Source: Thiomicrorhabdus sp. (GTDB lineage Bacteria; Pseudomonadota; Gammaproteobacteria; Thiomicrospirales; Thiomicrospiraceae). Taken from it: DNA of 64,000 nt. The DNA is taken from positions 1 to 64,000 of the forward strand of contig NZ_OY782565.1 in assembly GCF_963677875.1 (NCBI RefSeq), read 5' to 3'. Within the stretch, counting starts at the first letter, position 1, and each line of letters starts with the position of its first letter. A model generated the notes under the pieces. That model saw nothing but the letters and a program-made list of their open reading frames with translations, had not been told where the DNA came from and made no database searches. Positions 47,168-55,958 of this stretch are shown piece after piece. Position numbers and translations under genes: made by a program.

Positions 47168-48415
47168 ATGCAAGTCGCTTCCGAAGTGAAAACCAAGAAC
47201 CTTTTGGACAAAGCCGTTAACAACACCGGTATCTTCAGCCGAAAAGGGCTGCTGGATCGATTATTTACCGCCTGGTTCGACCGGCTTGTCTACCCGCAGA
47301 TATGGGAAGATCCTCAAGTTGACATTGACGCTTTGCAGCTGAACGAGCAATCACGCATCTTCACGATTTCCTCCGGCGGATGCAATGTTCTGAACTATTT
47401 AAGCGTACAGCCGGCATCGGTTACCGTCGTCGATTTAAACGAAGCGCATATCGCCCTGATCAAACTGAAGCTGGCCGCACTGGAACACTTCCCGGATTTC
47501 GAAACCTTCTTCGACTTTTTTGGCAAAGCCAACCTGACCAAAAATCGGGATCGCTATCACGCCTATCTGCGCCCGCATCTTGACGAAAAAACCCGCGAAT
47601 ACTGGGACAGCAAAGAACATCTTTTCTCCAAAAAACGCATCGAATTCTTTACCGACGGCTTTTACCGACACGGCCTGCTGGGACAATTTATCGGCTTGAT
47701 TCACTGGGTCAGTAAGCGCCTTGGCTACGACATTTCCAAAGTCATGCAAGCCCGCACGCCAGAAGAACAGCAAACTCTGTTCGATCAGCATGTCGCTCCT
47801 GTCTTCGATACCCGACTGATCAAATTTCTATGCAACCGATCGATCGTCATGTACAGCCTAGGGATTCCTCCGGCGCAGTTCGACGAAATGAACAAGGACT
47901 CCAAACAAAAATCTCAGGGAATGCACGAACTGTTGAAAGAACGTGCCCGTCGCCTTGCCTGCGATTACCCGCTGACCGAAAATTATTTTGCCTGGCAGGC
48001 TTACGGCCGCGAATACGATGTTCATCACCGCAAGGCTCTGCCGCCCTATCTTCAGGAACAGAATTTCGACATTCTTAAGCAAGATTACCAGCGGGTTCAC
48101 GTCTCTCACCAGTCGATGACCGAACGTCTGAAACAGATGCCGGCCAACAGTTTGAACGCCTATCTGTTTTTGGATGCTCAGGACTGGATGGATCAGGAGC
48201 AGCTGACCGAGCTGTGGCAGGAAGTTAACCGCACCGCCATGCCGAATGCGCGGGTTGTTTTTCGCACCGCCGGTTGTCTTTCGCCTTTGGAAGAGAAACT
48301 TCCGACAGAACTGCTGTCGTGCTGGAACACCGATCAAGAAGCCAACCGCAACTGGACCCGTCAAGATCGTTCAGCCATCTATGGCGGCGTTTTCATGTAT
48401 CAGAAGCAGGCTTGA
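47168..48415 (+). CDS. btaA: BtaA-like S-adenosylmethionine:diacylglycerol aminocarboxypropyltransferase (DUF3419)
   Basis: 415 residues, the length of bacterial BtaA. BtaA moves the 3-amino-3-carboxypropyl group of SAM onto diacylglycerol, giving diacylglycerylhomoserine, the first step to betaine lipids. Visible: LVYPQIWEDPQVDIDAL near the start, the SAM-binding IFTISSGGCNVLNYLS and VTVVDLNEAHIALIKLKLAAL, and the Cys-Asn-rich FLCNRSIVMYSLGIPPAQ. It is divergent from the glucosylglycerate operon and followed after 3 bases by a GNAT-like gene. No BtaB-type N-methyltransferase is adjacent, which is unusual for this pathway. Confidence 0.88.
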   Translation: MQVASEVKTKNLLDKAVNNTGIFSRKGLLDRLFTAWFDRLVYPQIWEDPQVDIDALQLNEQSRIFTISSGGCNVLNYLSVQPASVTVVDLNEAHIALIKLKLAALEHFPDFETFFDFFGKANLTKNRDRYHAYLRPHLDEKTREYWDSKEHLFSKKRIEFFTDGFYRHGLLGQFIGLIHWVSKRLGYDISKVMQARTPEEQQTLFDQHVAPVFDTRLIKFLCNRSIVMYSLGIPPAQFDEMNKDSKQKSQGMHELLKERARRLACDYPLTENYFAWQAYGREYDVHHRKALPPYLQEQNFDILKQDYQRVHVSHQSMTERLKQMPANSLNAYLFLDAQDWMDQEQLTELWQEVNRTAMPNARVVFRTAGCLSPLEEKLPTELLSCWNTDQEANRNWTRQDRSAIYGGVFMYQKQA

Positions 48416-48418
48416 CGC

Positions 48419-49555
48419 ATGTTCCACGACTACCGTTACGACTCGTTTGGCGTCAACCCCGAACTGTTCACGACCTCTGGAACACAAAGATTCGTCTTTG
48501 CCCTGCAAACCATGCAGGAGATGAATCAGGGAATTCAAAACGTCAAAACCGAGCTGGAAACGGTGGAATTCGCCAATCACAGCCTTCCGGCAACCCGTAA
48601 CGAAGACGAATACAGCAACAGCTATGTCTGCTCTTTGTACAACGCTTACATCGACTATGCCCGCGCCGAACTTGGATTATTAAAAAATCCCATGCTTCAA
48701 GTCTTGCTAAAAAGCATCATCTGGCAGGCAGGCATCCTTCTGAAATGGGGGAAAATCAATCGCACCTTGTCGATCAACAATTGGCTTTTCTCGACCAATC
48801 TCGTCCCGAATCTGTCCGCCTGTGATCTGAGAGCAGAAACCCGTCGTCTAGCGCTGGCCAATCCTCACCACAGCCTGACAATCCGTTCCTTGAATACCCA
48901 TACCGATGCGGAAACCATCGAAGCACTGAAAAACAATGGCTGGCTGCTGATGCCCTCGCGCCAGGTTTATCTTTTTCCCAATGGGGAACGCGAATGGTGG
49001 AAGCGCAACAACGTCAAAAACGACCAGCGTCTGTTGCGTAAAACGGAACTTCAACTGGTAACACCGGAAGAACACAAGCACGAAGATTTCGCCGACGTCG
49101 CCAAATGTTTTCAAAAACTGTTCATCGACAAACACTCCGAATTCAATCCGCAATTCAGTGAAGATTATCTAGCCTGTCTACACCGCCATAAACTGGTTGA
49201 ATTTTTCAGTTTTCGCAACGACGAAGGACGAATCGTCGCAACTTTGGGCATGTTCACCCAACACAATATTGTGACGGCTCCCATCGTCGGCTACGACACC
49301 GACCTTCCGAAATCGCTCGGCCTCTACCGTCTGGTCATGGCACAACTGCTCAAACTCTGCTACGAACGCAACCAATGCCTGAACCTGAGTTCCGGTGCCA
49401 GTCATTTCAAGCGCCAACGCGGCGGGGTTGCCGAGGTCGAATATACCGCGCTTTATGTACGTCACCTGCCATTGAAACAGCGCCTGATTCTAGGAAACTT
49501 TGCCCGACTGCTAAACCGTTTCGGGCCCGGTTTTTTACAAAAATACGAACTTTAA
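48419..49555 (+). CDS. GNAT/FemAB-like acyltransferase domain protein
   Basis: 378 residues, cytoplasmic. The C-terminal half (about 180-360) looks like a GNAT/BioF2-type domain: WWKRNNVKNDQRLLRKTEL, IVATLGMFTQHNIVTAPIVG, LYRLVMAQLLKLCYERN, LNLSSGASHFKRQRGGV, YTALYVRHLP. The N-terminal half is helical and unassigned. It begins three bases after the btaA-like stop, so the two are translationally linked. By position it occupies the slot where btaB is often found. Possible acceptors are a lipid headgroup amine, but neither substrate nor acyl donor can be read from sequence. Confidence 0.75.
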   Translation: MFHDYRYDSFGVNPELFTTSGTQRFVFALQTMQEMNQGIQNVKTELETVEFANHSLPATRNEDEYSNSYVCSLYNAYIDYARAELGLLKNPMLQVLLKSIIWQAGILLKWGKINRTLSINNWLFSTNLVPNLSACDLRAETRRLALANPHHSLTIRSLNTHTDAETIEALKNNGWLLMPSRQVYLFPNGEREWWKRNNVKNDQRLLRKTELQLVTPEEHKHEDFADVAKCFQKLFIDKHSEFNPQFSEDYLACLHRHKLVEFFSFRNDEGRIVATLGMFTQHNIVTAPIVGYDTDLPKSLGLYRLVMAQLLKLCYERNQCLNLSSGASHFKRQRGGVAEVEYTALYVRHLPLKQRLILGNFARLLNRFGPGFLQKYEL

Positions 49556-49586
49556 GCGAATCAACTTCACCGGGAAAACACTTTCT

Positions 49587-50480
49587 ATGAACAAGCTCAT
49601 CGATCACGCGCCGTTTTTGAACCAACTCGAAGACGAAATCGCCGGCAGCAATTTTGCGATGGAACCGGATCATCACAAGGTCAACCGTTACAGAACCATC
49701 TGGTTTTCTGACAGCCATCTTGGCTCCAAAGGCTGTAAAGCCGAATTTCTGAGCGACTTTCTCAAACACAACGATTGCGAAACCCTGATTATGGTCGGCG
49801 ACATCATCGATGGCTGGAAAATGCGCAAAAAAGTCTTCTGGCCGCAGGAACACACCAATGTTATCCGCCGCATCCTTACCCGCGCCAAACGTGATACCAA
49901 AGTGATCTACATCACCGGCAATCACGACGACATGCTGCGCCGCTATTCCGGTATCGATTTCGGCAACATTCACCTGGTGGACGAATATCTGCACATTACG
50001 GCTGACGGAAGAAAACTGTGGTGCATCCACGGCGACCAGTTCGACGGCGTTATCCAGTGCCATCGCTGGCTCGCCTACTGCGGAGACGTCATGTACGAAT
50101 CCATGTTGCACCTCAACCGCTGGTACAACCAGTTACGCCGCAAATTCGGATTCGGCTACTGGTCTCTGTCCGCGTATCTGAAGCACAAGGTCAAACGTGC
50201 GGTCAATTTCATTTCCGATTTCGAAGAGGCTGTCGCCAAAAGCGCTCTGCAGAAGAATATGGACGGCGTGGTTTGCGGCCATATCCATCACCCGGAAATT
50301 CGTAGCATCCACGAAAATGTCATGTACTACAATTGTGGCGACTGGGTCGAATCCTGTACTGCACTGGCAGAAGATTTCGATGGCAACATTCATCTGATTC
50401 GCTGGGTCGACATCGACCACCAAAACGCTGAACAGCCCGAAACCGACTCGAAAGAAACGACACTGCAATCTCCGGCCTAA
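49587..50480 (+). CDS. LpxH/PlcP-like metallophosphoesterase
   Basis: 297 residues, calcineurin-type phosphoesterase of the UDP-2,3-diacylglucosamine-hydrolase-like group (COG2908 type). Metal motifs in order: Asp42 and His44 (FSDSHLG), GDIIDGW at 71-77, GNHDD at 111-115, HGDQFDG near 150, GHIHHPE near 230. PlcP phospholipases that strip phospholipid headgroups to diacylglycerol in phosphate-starved bacteria belong to this group, and the adjacent btaA-like gene makes that role more likely than lipid A synthesis. It lies 31 bases after the GNAT-like gene, with no terminator between. Confidence 0.85.
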   Translation: MNKLIDHAPFLNQLEDEIAGSNFAMEPDHHKVNRYRTIWFSDSHLGSKGCKAEFLSDFLKHNDCETLIMVGDIIDGWKMRKKVFWPQEHTNVIRRILTRAKRDTKVIYITGNHDDMLRRYSGIDFGNIHLVDEYLHITADGRKLWCIHGDQFDGVIQCHRWLAYCGDVMYESMLHLNRWYNQLRRKFGFGYWSLSAYLKHKVKRAVNFISDFEEAVAKSALQKNMDGVVCGHIHHPEIRSIHENVMYYNCGDWVESCTALAEDFDGNIHLIRWVDIDHQNAEQPETDSKETTLQSPA

Positions 50481-50678
50481 TCGCCCCGCAACCTTCTCCG
50501 ATCTCTCAAGAGCGCCGCAAAGCTTCCGGCCGAAAACCCAATCGGCCGGGGCCGGAAGCCAACCGGGAACAATCAAGACAAATTCCTCCTCGCAATCAAA
50601 TTTGCAACTGTTAAAATAGCACTCACTTTGCCCTCAATATCCGTGGCATCCCTTATTCAAGAAAACAGAATCGACACC

Positions 50679-51758
50679 ATGAGCAATGCACAATTAATCC
50701 TCATCGACAAACGCAACCAACCCTTAAAAGAATATCTGGTCGCAGTTGCTGCCTCCGACGGCCTGCAGATCAAAGGCGTAGAGATTATGGCTTCGCCGGC
50801 CAAAGGGGAAACATCGCTGCTCAATGCCCAGGTTGTCATCCCGCCGCTGGAAGACTACGACTTCAAGGTTCCAAAGCTGGTCGACGCCATGTTGAACCAA
50901 TTGATCGTGGAAGAAGAGTCCCTGAAACTGGTGGAATTCATTGAGCGCTGCTCAGAAGACGAACTGGTACGCCAGGCGCTGAAACAATCGGAAAAACGTC
51001 TGCGTAAAAAACTTGAAGAGCTATTGAAAGAGTTCTGCCAGTCGGAAGTCATTGACCTGATCCGGGAAAGACGCAACGATGCGCTATACAAACTGAAGAA
51101 GCACTCCGATAACCTGAAAGGGAAAAAAATCGTTTGTATCGACATTGAAGCCACAAACATCTCGACCGATCCGGATGCCGATATCATTCAGCTTTCTGCC
51201 TGTGACGGTGACGGTCAGCCACTTTTCAACCAGCTGATCAACCCGGGATACGACATTCCCGAAAATGAAAAACACAACATTACGACTGAAATGGTTCAGG
51301 GCGAGCCGAGTCTGGCACAGGCATGGAACGAGATTCACGACTGCCTGCGCGACGCAGACCATGTTCTCGCCTACAGCACCGAAAGCGATTTCATGTATCT
51401 GGAGAAAAGCGCCGAAAAGAAAATGTTGCGTTTTGAACTCGACTACAGCAAGTGGCTTGACGTCGCCGAATTGAGTAAAGATATGATCGGAGCCCTGCGC
51501 TGGCATAGCGAACGCATGTACTGGTTCTACAAAACACCGAAGCTGACCGATTCCTATGCCCGAATTTTGAAAAAACCCTTTCCGGGCGATGCACATGATG
51601 CTCTGGCTGATGCTCAAGCAACCGTTGAACTGTTCAACGCCATGCTGCAACTGGGCAAAAAATCGCAGATTCAGGAAAAGAAAAAGCCGGCGGCCAAAAA
51701 AGAGCAGATCACCAACAACCTGTTCGCAGCTGCTTTTGCCAACGCCAAACGCAAATAA
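50679..51758 (+). CDS. DEDDh 3'-5' exonuclease domain protein
   Basis: 359 residues from the ATG at 50679. A TTG start at 50628 in the same frame is possible; neither has a strong Shine-Dalgarno. The N-terminal 150 residues are helical and charged, with no match I know. From about residue 150 a DnaQ-like exonuclease domain follows: KIVCIDIEATNIS (Asp and Glu of motif I), VLAYSTESDFMYLEK (motif II) and HDALADAQATVELFNAML (His-Asp of motif III). The C-terminus is Lys-rich. It probably trims nucleic acid; the substrate is unknown. hisI starts 11 bases downstream, so they may share a message. Confidence 0.82.
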   Translation: MSNAQLILIDKRNQPLKEYLVAVAASDGLQIKGVEIMASPAKGETSLLNAQVVIPPLEDYDFKVPKLVDAMLNQLIVEEESLKLVEFIERCSEDELVRQALKQSEKRLRKKLEELLKEFCQSEVIDLIRERRNDALYKLKKHSDNLKGKKIVCIDIEATNISTDPDADIIQLSACDGDGQPLFNQLINPGYDIPENEKHNITTEMVQGEPSLAQAWNEIHDCLRDADHVLAYSTESDFMYLEKSAEKKMLRFELDYSKWLDVAELSKDMIGALRWHSERMYWFYKTPKLTDSYARILKKPFPGDAHDALADAQATVELFNAMLQLGKKSQIQEKKKPAAKKEQITNNLFAAAFANAKRK

Positions 51759-51769
51759 AGGGAAGCTTT

Positions 51770-52210
51770 ATGAGCAATATCACTTTCAAACAACTTGAGA
51801 AAAGCTCGCAGGGCGACCGCTACGACTGGCAGGATCTGAAATCGCAGATCAAATTCGACGCCGATGGACTGATTCCGGCCATCGCCCAGCAATACGACAG
51901 CAAAGAAGTGCTGATGATGGCCTGGATGAACGAAAAATCCCTGCAGGAAACCTTGGAAACCGGTCGCGTCTGCTACTGGTCACGCTCGCGGCAAAACTAC
52001 TGGCGCAAGGGCGAAGAATCCGGGCAAATTCAAACCCTGAAAGAACTGCGTTTTGATTGCGACGGCGATGCCATCTTAGTTCTGGTTGATCAAACCGGCC
52101 CCGCCTGCCATACCGGACGGCGCAGCTGTTTTTACACTCTGGTTGACAAGGAACACGCCGAAATTACCAGCGATCCCCTGATTGACCCGGCGACCCTGTA
52201 TAAGAAATAA
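51770..52210 (+). CDS. hisI: Phosphoribosyl-AMP cyclohydrolase
   Basis: 146 residues. Opens the purine ring of phosphoribosyl-AMP in histidine synthesis. Motifs WSRSRQNYWRKGEESG, FDCDGDAILVLVDQTGPACH and TGRRSCFY supply the metal and zinc ligands. No HisE domain is fused, unlike enterobacterial HisIE. The N-terminal extension of about 25 residues is longer than usual. GGGAAGC precedes the ATG. No other his gene is in the window. Confidence 0.95.
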   Translation: MSNITFKQLEKSSQGDRYDWQDLKSQIKFDADGLIPAIAQQYDSKEVLMMAWMNEKSLQETLETGRVCYWSRSRQNYWRKGEESGQIQTLKELRFDCDGDAILVLVDQTGPACHTGRRSCFYTLVDKEHAEITSDPLIDPATLYKK

Positions 52211-52231
52211 TCGCATACTCCGGCGTGCGGA

Positions 52232-53335
52232 CTAATTGGTTTCCCGCACGCGTTTCAGAGCCGTCATTTCTCGAACCACCATTGTCGCGAAACTGCCGGC
52301 AGGCAGATCAAACACCACTTCAAGCACAGGCAAGGCCGCTTCTGTTTCACTCAACCCCGCCACCGGTTCGCCTTCCAGCCAGCGATACTGCAAATTCTCC
52401 GGCCACAGGCGCAATGAACGACGATCCCCTTTCAAACGCCACTGCTGCATGCCGTCAATCCAATCCTGAAACAATCGGGCCGTTTCCTGCTCCAAAACAC
52501 CGCTTGGCGTCGATGTATCCGAAGCGCCTTCCTCACCATAGAGAGGTCCGGTCGGATGCAGATCCAAATCCGTTACCCTTTGCTCGAGGTCCTCGGAACC
52601 ATCATCGACAAACCAGCGCTGCGATCCCTGTAATTGCAATTTATCCCCTGCAACCAATCGATTCCAGCTCCCTTCCGAAACCCTTCGACTTAAATACACA
52701 TTAAACATCCAGGAACGCAACGAAGAAAGGTAAAGACTTTTCTGGTTCGGCGACATCCGAAAACGTTTGCCTGCCAGCATTTTTTGCGCCTGCAACAGGT
52801 TTTTTCCAGCATGTCCGAAGCGTTGTTCACCGAAGTAGTTCGGCACGCCCTCGTTTCCGATCTTTTCCAGGCGTTTTTCAATCTCGGCCCGATCGCCTTC
52901 GAAAGCACGTAAACGCAAACAGAAACGGTTCCCCTGCAAGGCACCTTTCTGCAATTTTCTCTGATGTCGCTGCATCTTAAGAATACGAACACCCTCTTCC
53001 CGGAAGTTTGCCAGATCGGGATCGGGGCGACCGGCCAAGTTCAAACTGAACCATTGTTGCGTTCGCGCATGGCGATCTTTTTGCCCTGCCATGCCGACAT
53101 TGCGTTTAGAAATTCCGGCCCAATCGGCTAATTTTGTCGCTACCCAGTCACTGTTTTGACCGATTTTTTCCACCCAGCACCAGAGATGTTCACCTTCTCC
53201 GCTCAACTCGAAAGCCATTTTCTCTTCGACCTTGAAGTCTTCCGGCAGCCATTTCAGATAAGCCCGGCTTTCGGGCTCGCCCCAGGCAAAACTCAAACGG
53301 TCAAAATCAAAGTGACGCCAATCAGCATCCTGCAT
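52232..53335 (-). CDS. truD: tRNA pseudouridine(13) synthase
   Basis: 367 residues from the ATG at 53335, which follows ACAGGATATTTT; an upstream start at 53389 has less support. Isomerises U13 of tRNA. The catalytic Asp lies in GMAGQKDRHARTQQWFS, with FKVEEKMAFELSGEGEH before and RFCLRLRAFEGD, GVPNYFGEQRFGHAGKNL after, all typical of TruD. In many gammaproteobacteria truD lies with ispF and surE; here it stands alone, convergent with hisI. Confidence 0.95.
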   Translation of the reverse strand: MQDADWRHFDFDRLSFAWGEPESRAYLKWLPEDFKVEEKMAFELSGEGEHLWCWVEKIGQNSDWVATKLADWAGISKRNVGMAGQKDRHARTQQWFSLNLAGRPDPDLANFREEGVRILKMQRHQRKLQKGALQGNRFCLRLRAFEGDRAEIEKRLEKIGNEGVPNYFGEQRFGHAGKNLLQAQKMLAGKRFRMSPNQKSLYLSSLRSWMFNVYLSRRVSEGSWNRLVAGDKLQLQGSQRWFVDDGSEDLEQRVTDLDLHPTGPLYGEEGASDTSTPSGVLEQETARLFQDWIDGMQQWRLKGDRRSLRLWPENLQYRWLEGEPVAGLSETEAALPVLEVVFDLPAGSFATMVVREMTALKRVRETN

Positions 53336-53445
53336 AAAATATCCTGTCCCCAAAACCGGGCAGACTCGAAAAGTCTGACCCAAAAACAAAAAAGCCCTCG
53401 TTGCGAGGACTTAAAAATATGCCGTACCATTCCAGCAGAAACGAG

Positions 53446-53904
53446 TTACAAATCGCTGAACAACCGTTCGCTGATCGGCAACTCCTTCCCTTCCGGCTTA
53501 TTGGCGTACACCTGAACCAGCAACTGTTTAATGTTGCCCGGCACGATGAAATCCTTAATCAGCTGCCGAGCATCAACCGGCGAGGACTTGTTTATATACA
53601 AGTAGATATTCCGCAGGTGGCAACGGCTGTCCGGTGCGGAGGCCAATGGTCGCAAAACCCCTTCACCGCTCAATTTGAAGTTGTCTTTGGTAACGATCAC
53701 AACCTTGTGGTAATAGTCCGATCTCAAAGGCTTGTCAAAACAGATTCTCAGCACCCGGTCAAAATTGCCGGATCCTTTATCCAGATCGGTCACTATCGCC
53801 GCACTGATCAGCTTGACCGGCTCTTTACTGCAACCGTTAAGCAATAGCGAAAACGATACCAGCACCCCCAGAAAAAACATTTTAAATACAACGGGATATG
53901 ACAC
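53446..53904 (-). CDS. Small lipoprotein, unrecognised
   Basis: 152 residues from the GTG at 53904, which has a strong AGGAGGGGG seven bases upstream; an ATG at 53934 would place that site inside the gene. Lipobox LLNGC after a hydrophobic stretch (VFKMFFLGVLVSFSLLL). The rest has a beta-rich pattern with one Cys pair (ICFDK, SRCHL). No family recognised. It follows the Tim44-like gene by 53 bases on the same strand and may be co-transcribed. Confidence 0.75.
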   Translation of the reverse strand: MSYPVVFKMFFLGVLVSFSLLLNGCSKEPVKLISAAIVTDLDKGSGNFDRVLRICFDKPLRSDYYHKVVIVTKDNFKLSGEGVLRPLASAPDSRCHLRNIYLYINKSSPVDARQLIKDFIVPGNIKQLLVQVYANKPEGKELPISERLFSDL

Positions 53905-53957
53905 AATGCCCCCTCCTGCGTTTTCATTTTTCAATTCGGGGTGCCGGCCAAAGCCGT

Positions 53958-54881
53958 TTAGTGACCCGGCTGAATCCCGGCCAACTGCCAGTTCCCCTCG
54001 CCTTCAACCAAGCGACGAATGTGCCAGACATCGTTGAAAGCATGCGCTTCGCCGCCATCTTCGGCAATAAAACCGTTAAAACGAACACTGACAACGAAGT
54101 AATCGCCATCTTGTGCGGTTTCGACAATCTCGGCATGCAACGTATCAATCTTGGTAGCATGCTCGTTAATTCCCGAACGGTCAAGCTCTGCTTGCAGTTC
54201 TGCATACAATTCATCCGTACAGTAATCACTCAGAACCGAAAGATCCCCCTGATCCCAGGCATGTTGCAATACCGCAAAGTGCTGTTTCGCACCCTGCAAG
54301 AAGGCGTGTTCGTCAAACCAGCCCGGAATGGTTTCAATACTCACGGCATCCTGACTCGGCATTTCACCCAGCCCGGAACCGATAATCGATCCACCCGAGT
54401 GTGGATCATATGCCGGAGTGGTATCACGGAAATATTCATTCGCCGGTTGAGAAGAAACCGGCTGGGTCGGCTGGCGGTAATTTTCGGTGGACAAACGCTC
54501 GCTCTGGGATCTGCGCGAAGCAAACACCTTGAACAGAATGAAAGCGATCAGAGCGAACAACAAAATATCCAAAAACTGAATGCCTTCAAAGCCGTCACCA
54601 AAAATCATCGCCGCCAGCAGACCACCTGCTACCAACCCGGCAAGCGGCCCCAACCACTTGGAGGCACCACTACTGCGACCAGCCGTCGCCGCGCTGCTGC
54701 TGCCTGTCGTCTCGGCGCTTTTTTTCTGCGCCGGGGCCGGTTGTGTTTTCTGGGCGATCGGCTTGGAATACCCGAAACTGCCGCCGCCAAGACGTTTTGC
54801 CTGCGCGCTTTGCGACAAGCTGAAAAGTACGAAAAACACACTCAGCAAAAGAGTGAAGCCCGGCGATAATATCTTTTTCAC
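53958..54881 (-). CDS. Tim44-like domain membrane protein
   Basis: 307 residues from the GTG at 54881, preceded by AAGGAG at six bases; a longer frame from 54980 lacks such a site. Layout: signal or first helix (GFTLLLSVFFVLFSLSQSAQA), a Gly/Ser/Ala-rich linker, a helix pair (WLGPLAGLVAGGLLAAMIF and FLDILLFALIAFILFKVF), then a C-terminal Tim44-like domain (FLQGAKQHFAVLQHAWDQGDL, LHAEIVETAQDGDYFVVSVRF, WHIRRLVEGEGNWQLAGIQ). Bacterial proteins of this kind are of uncertain function; a role in inner-membrane protein handling is suggested by the mitochondrial relative only. Confidence 0.88.
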   Translation of the reverse strand: MKKILSPGFTLLLSVFFVLFSLSQSAQAKRLGGGSFGYSKPIAQKTQPAPAQKKSAETTGSSSAATAGRSSGASKWLGPLAGLVAGGLLAAMIFGDGFEGIQFLDILLFALIAFILFKVFASRRSQSERLSTENYRQPTQPVSSQPANEYFRDTTPAYDPHSGGSIIGSGLGEMPSQDAVSIETIPGWFDEHAFLQGAKQHFAVLQHAWDQGDLSVLSDYCTDELYAELQAELDRSGINEHATKIDTLHAEIVETAQDGDYFVVSVRFNGFIAEDGGEAHAFNDVWHIRRLVEGEGNWQLAGIQPGH

Positions 54882-55154
54882 AGAAGTCTCCTTGTGACTT
54901 TTTAGATGCTTTTCATCAAAATTAAAGGCAATCGATTGCAAAACCAGCCACGTAAAAATTAAGCCAGAATTAATGAGCAAACATTATGGCATAACCGCTC
55001 GGCAAAAACAGTCCCGTACCATGAGACTTCACGATTCCGTCATCCCACGGCAAAGAAAGCCAATCTACCGGCCGGAACGAAGGCAAAATTTCATCCCTTT
55101 GTCATTTTGAATTGCTACCATCTCTTTTAATTTGCCAGCTGCCTCACCGTTTCC

Positions 55155-55958
55155 ATGTCGTTTAATCGCTTTCTCTTCCTGTGGGTTCTGATTTTATCGG
55201 TCGTTTTGCTGTTCGTCACCCTTCAAACTCAACCGAAATCGGCGCCACCGCCGCCTCTGAAGCTTAATCACTATCTCTGCGATATTAGCGACAGTGCCGC
55301 CACGGCCACCTTAAACATTCTTCTGCCCGTTGAAGCGATGGTCGCCCCTCTGGCAAACAATTTCTGCCACTCCAAACTGATCGGCGAAAACTACAACCGG
55401 GTCGAGATGACTTGGTTGCCGCGCGATCAATGGCGCCCTCAGGACCTTTTCTCACAAAGCTACCAGGTCATTGCCAGCAGACCGCGGATCATGGAAAGTC
55501 TGCTAAAAGACTATCAACTTTATTACCAGCCAGCCATTGCTCTCGGCACCTATTCTATCTATCTGTTTTCCAACAGAGAAAACCCGCAGTTGTCCGCCGA
55601 ATTCTTCGAATCGGTTCGCTTCGGGATTTTAAAAGACCGTCACAGTCTCAGCAGCTATCAGCTGCCGATCTCGACCATCAAAAAATCGGGTGCCGATCTA
55701 AGTCGCGTCACACTGGTGGAATATGAAAGCTACGAAAAACTGATGCAAGCGGTCTACGATCGGCAGATCGACACGGCGTTTCTGGTAGGGATACCGGCAT
55801 TTCTCCACAAGCTGGCGGATCGTTCGAAAATTCTGATTACCGACTCTGCACCCGCAGGCTACTGGTACTTTTCCAACGCCTTTGCGGAACAGTATTCCAA
55901 CAGCGCTCTGCAACCGCTGTTCGATCTTTCAGCGCTGACGGCAGGAAAACCGCAATGA
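55155..55958 (+). CDS. Membrane-anchored protein resembling a periplasmic substrate-binding domain
   Basis: 267 residues. One N-terminal membrane helix or uncleaved signal (FLFLWVLILSVVLLFVTL), a proline-rich linker (PKSAPPPPLKL), then a two-lobed alpha/beta domain. LNILLPVEAMVAPLANNF, VRFGILKDRHSLSSYQLPIS and YEKLMQAVYDRQIDTAFLVG recall PhnD-like and other type II binding proteins, but no ABC transporter is adjacent. It overlaps the next gene by four bases (ATGA), so the two are translated together and probably act together. I do not recognise a named family. Confidence 0.75.
   Translation: MSFNRFLFLWVLILSVVLLFVTLQTQPKSAPPPPLKLNHYLCDISDSAATATLNILLPVEAMVAPLANNFCHSKLIGENYNRVEMTWLPRDQWRPQDLFSQSYQVIASRPRIMESLLKDYQLYYQPAIALGTYSIYLFSNRENPQLSAEFFESVRFGILKDRHSLSSYQLPISTIKKSGADLSRVTLVEYESYEKLMQAVYDRQIDTAFLVGIPAFLHKLADRSKILITDSAPAGYWYFSNAFAEQYSNSALQPLFDLSALTAGKPQ

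Noticed and set aside
53898..54869. Long plus-strand open frame of 323 codons
   Set aside because: It is the exact antisense of the Tim44-like gene, has no supporting start, and its protein is low in recognisable structure (many Arg, Gln, Asn).
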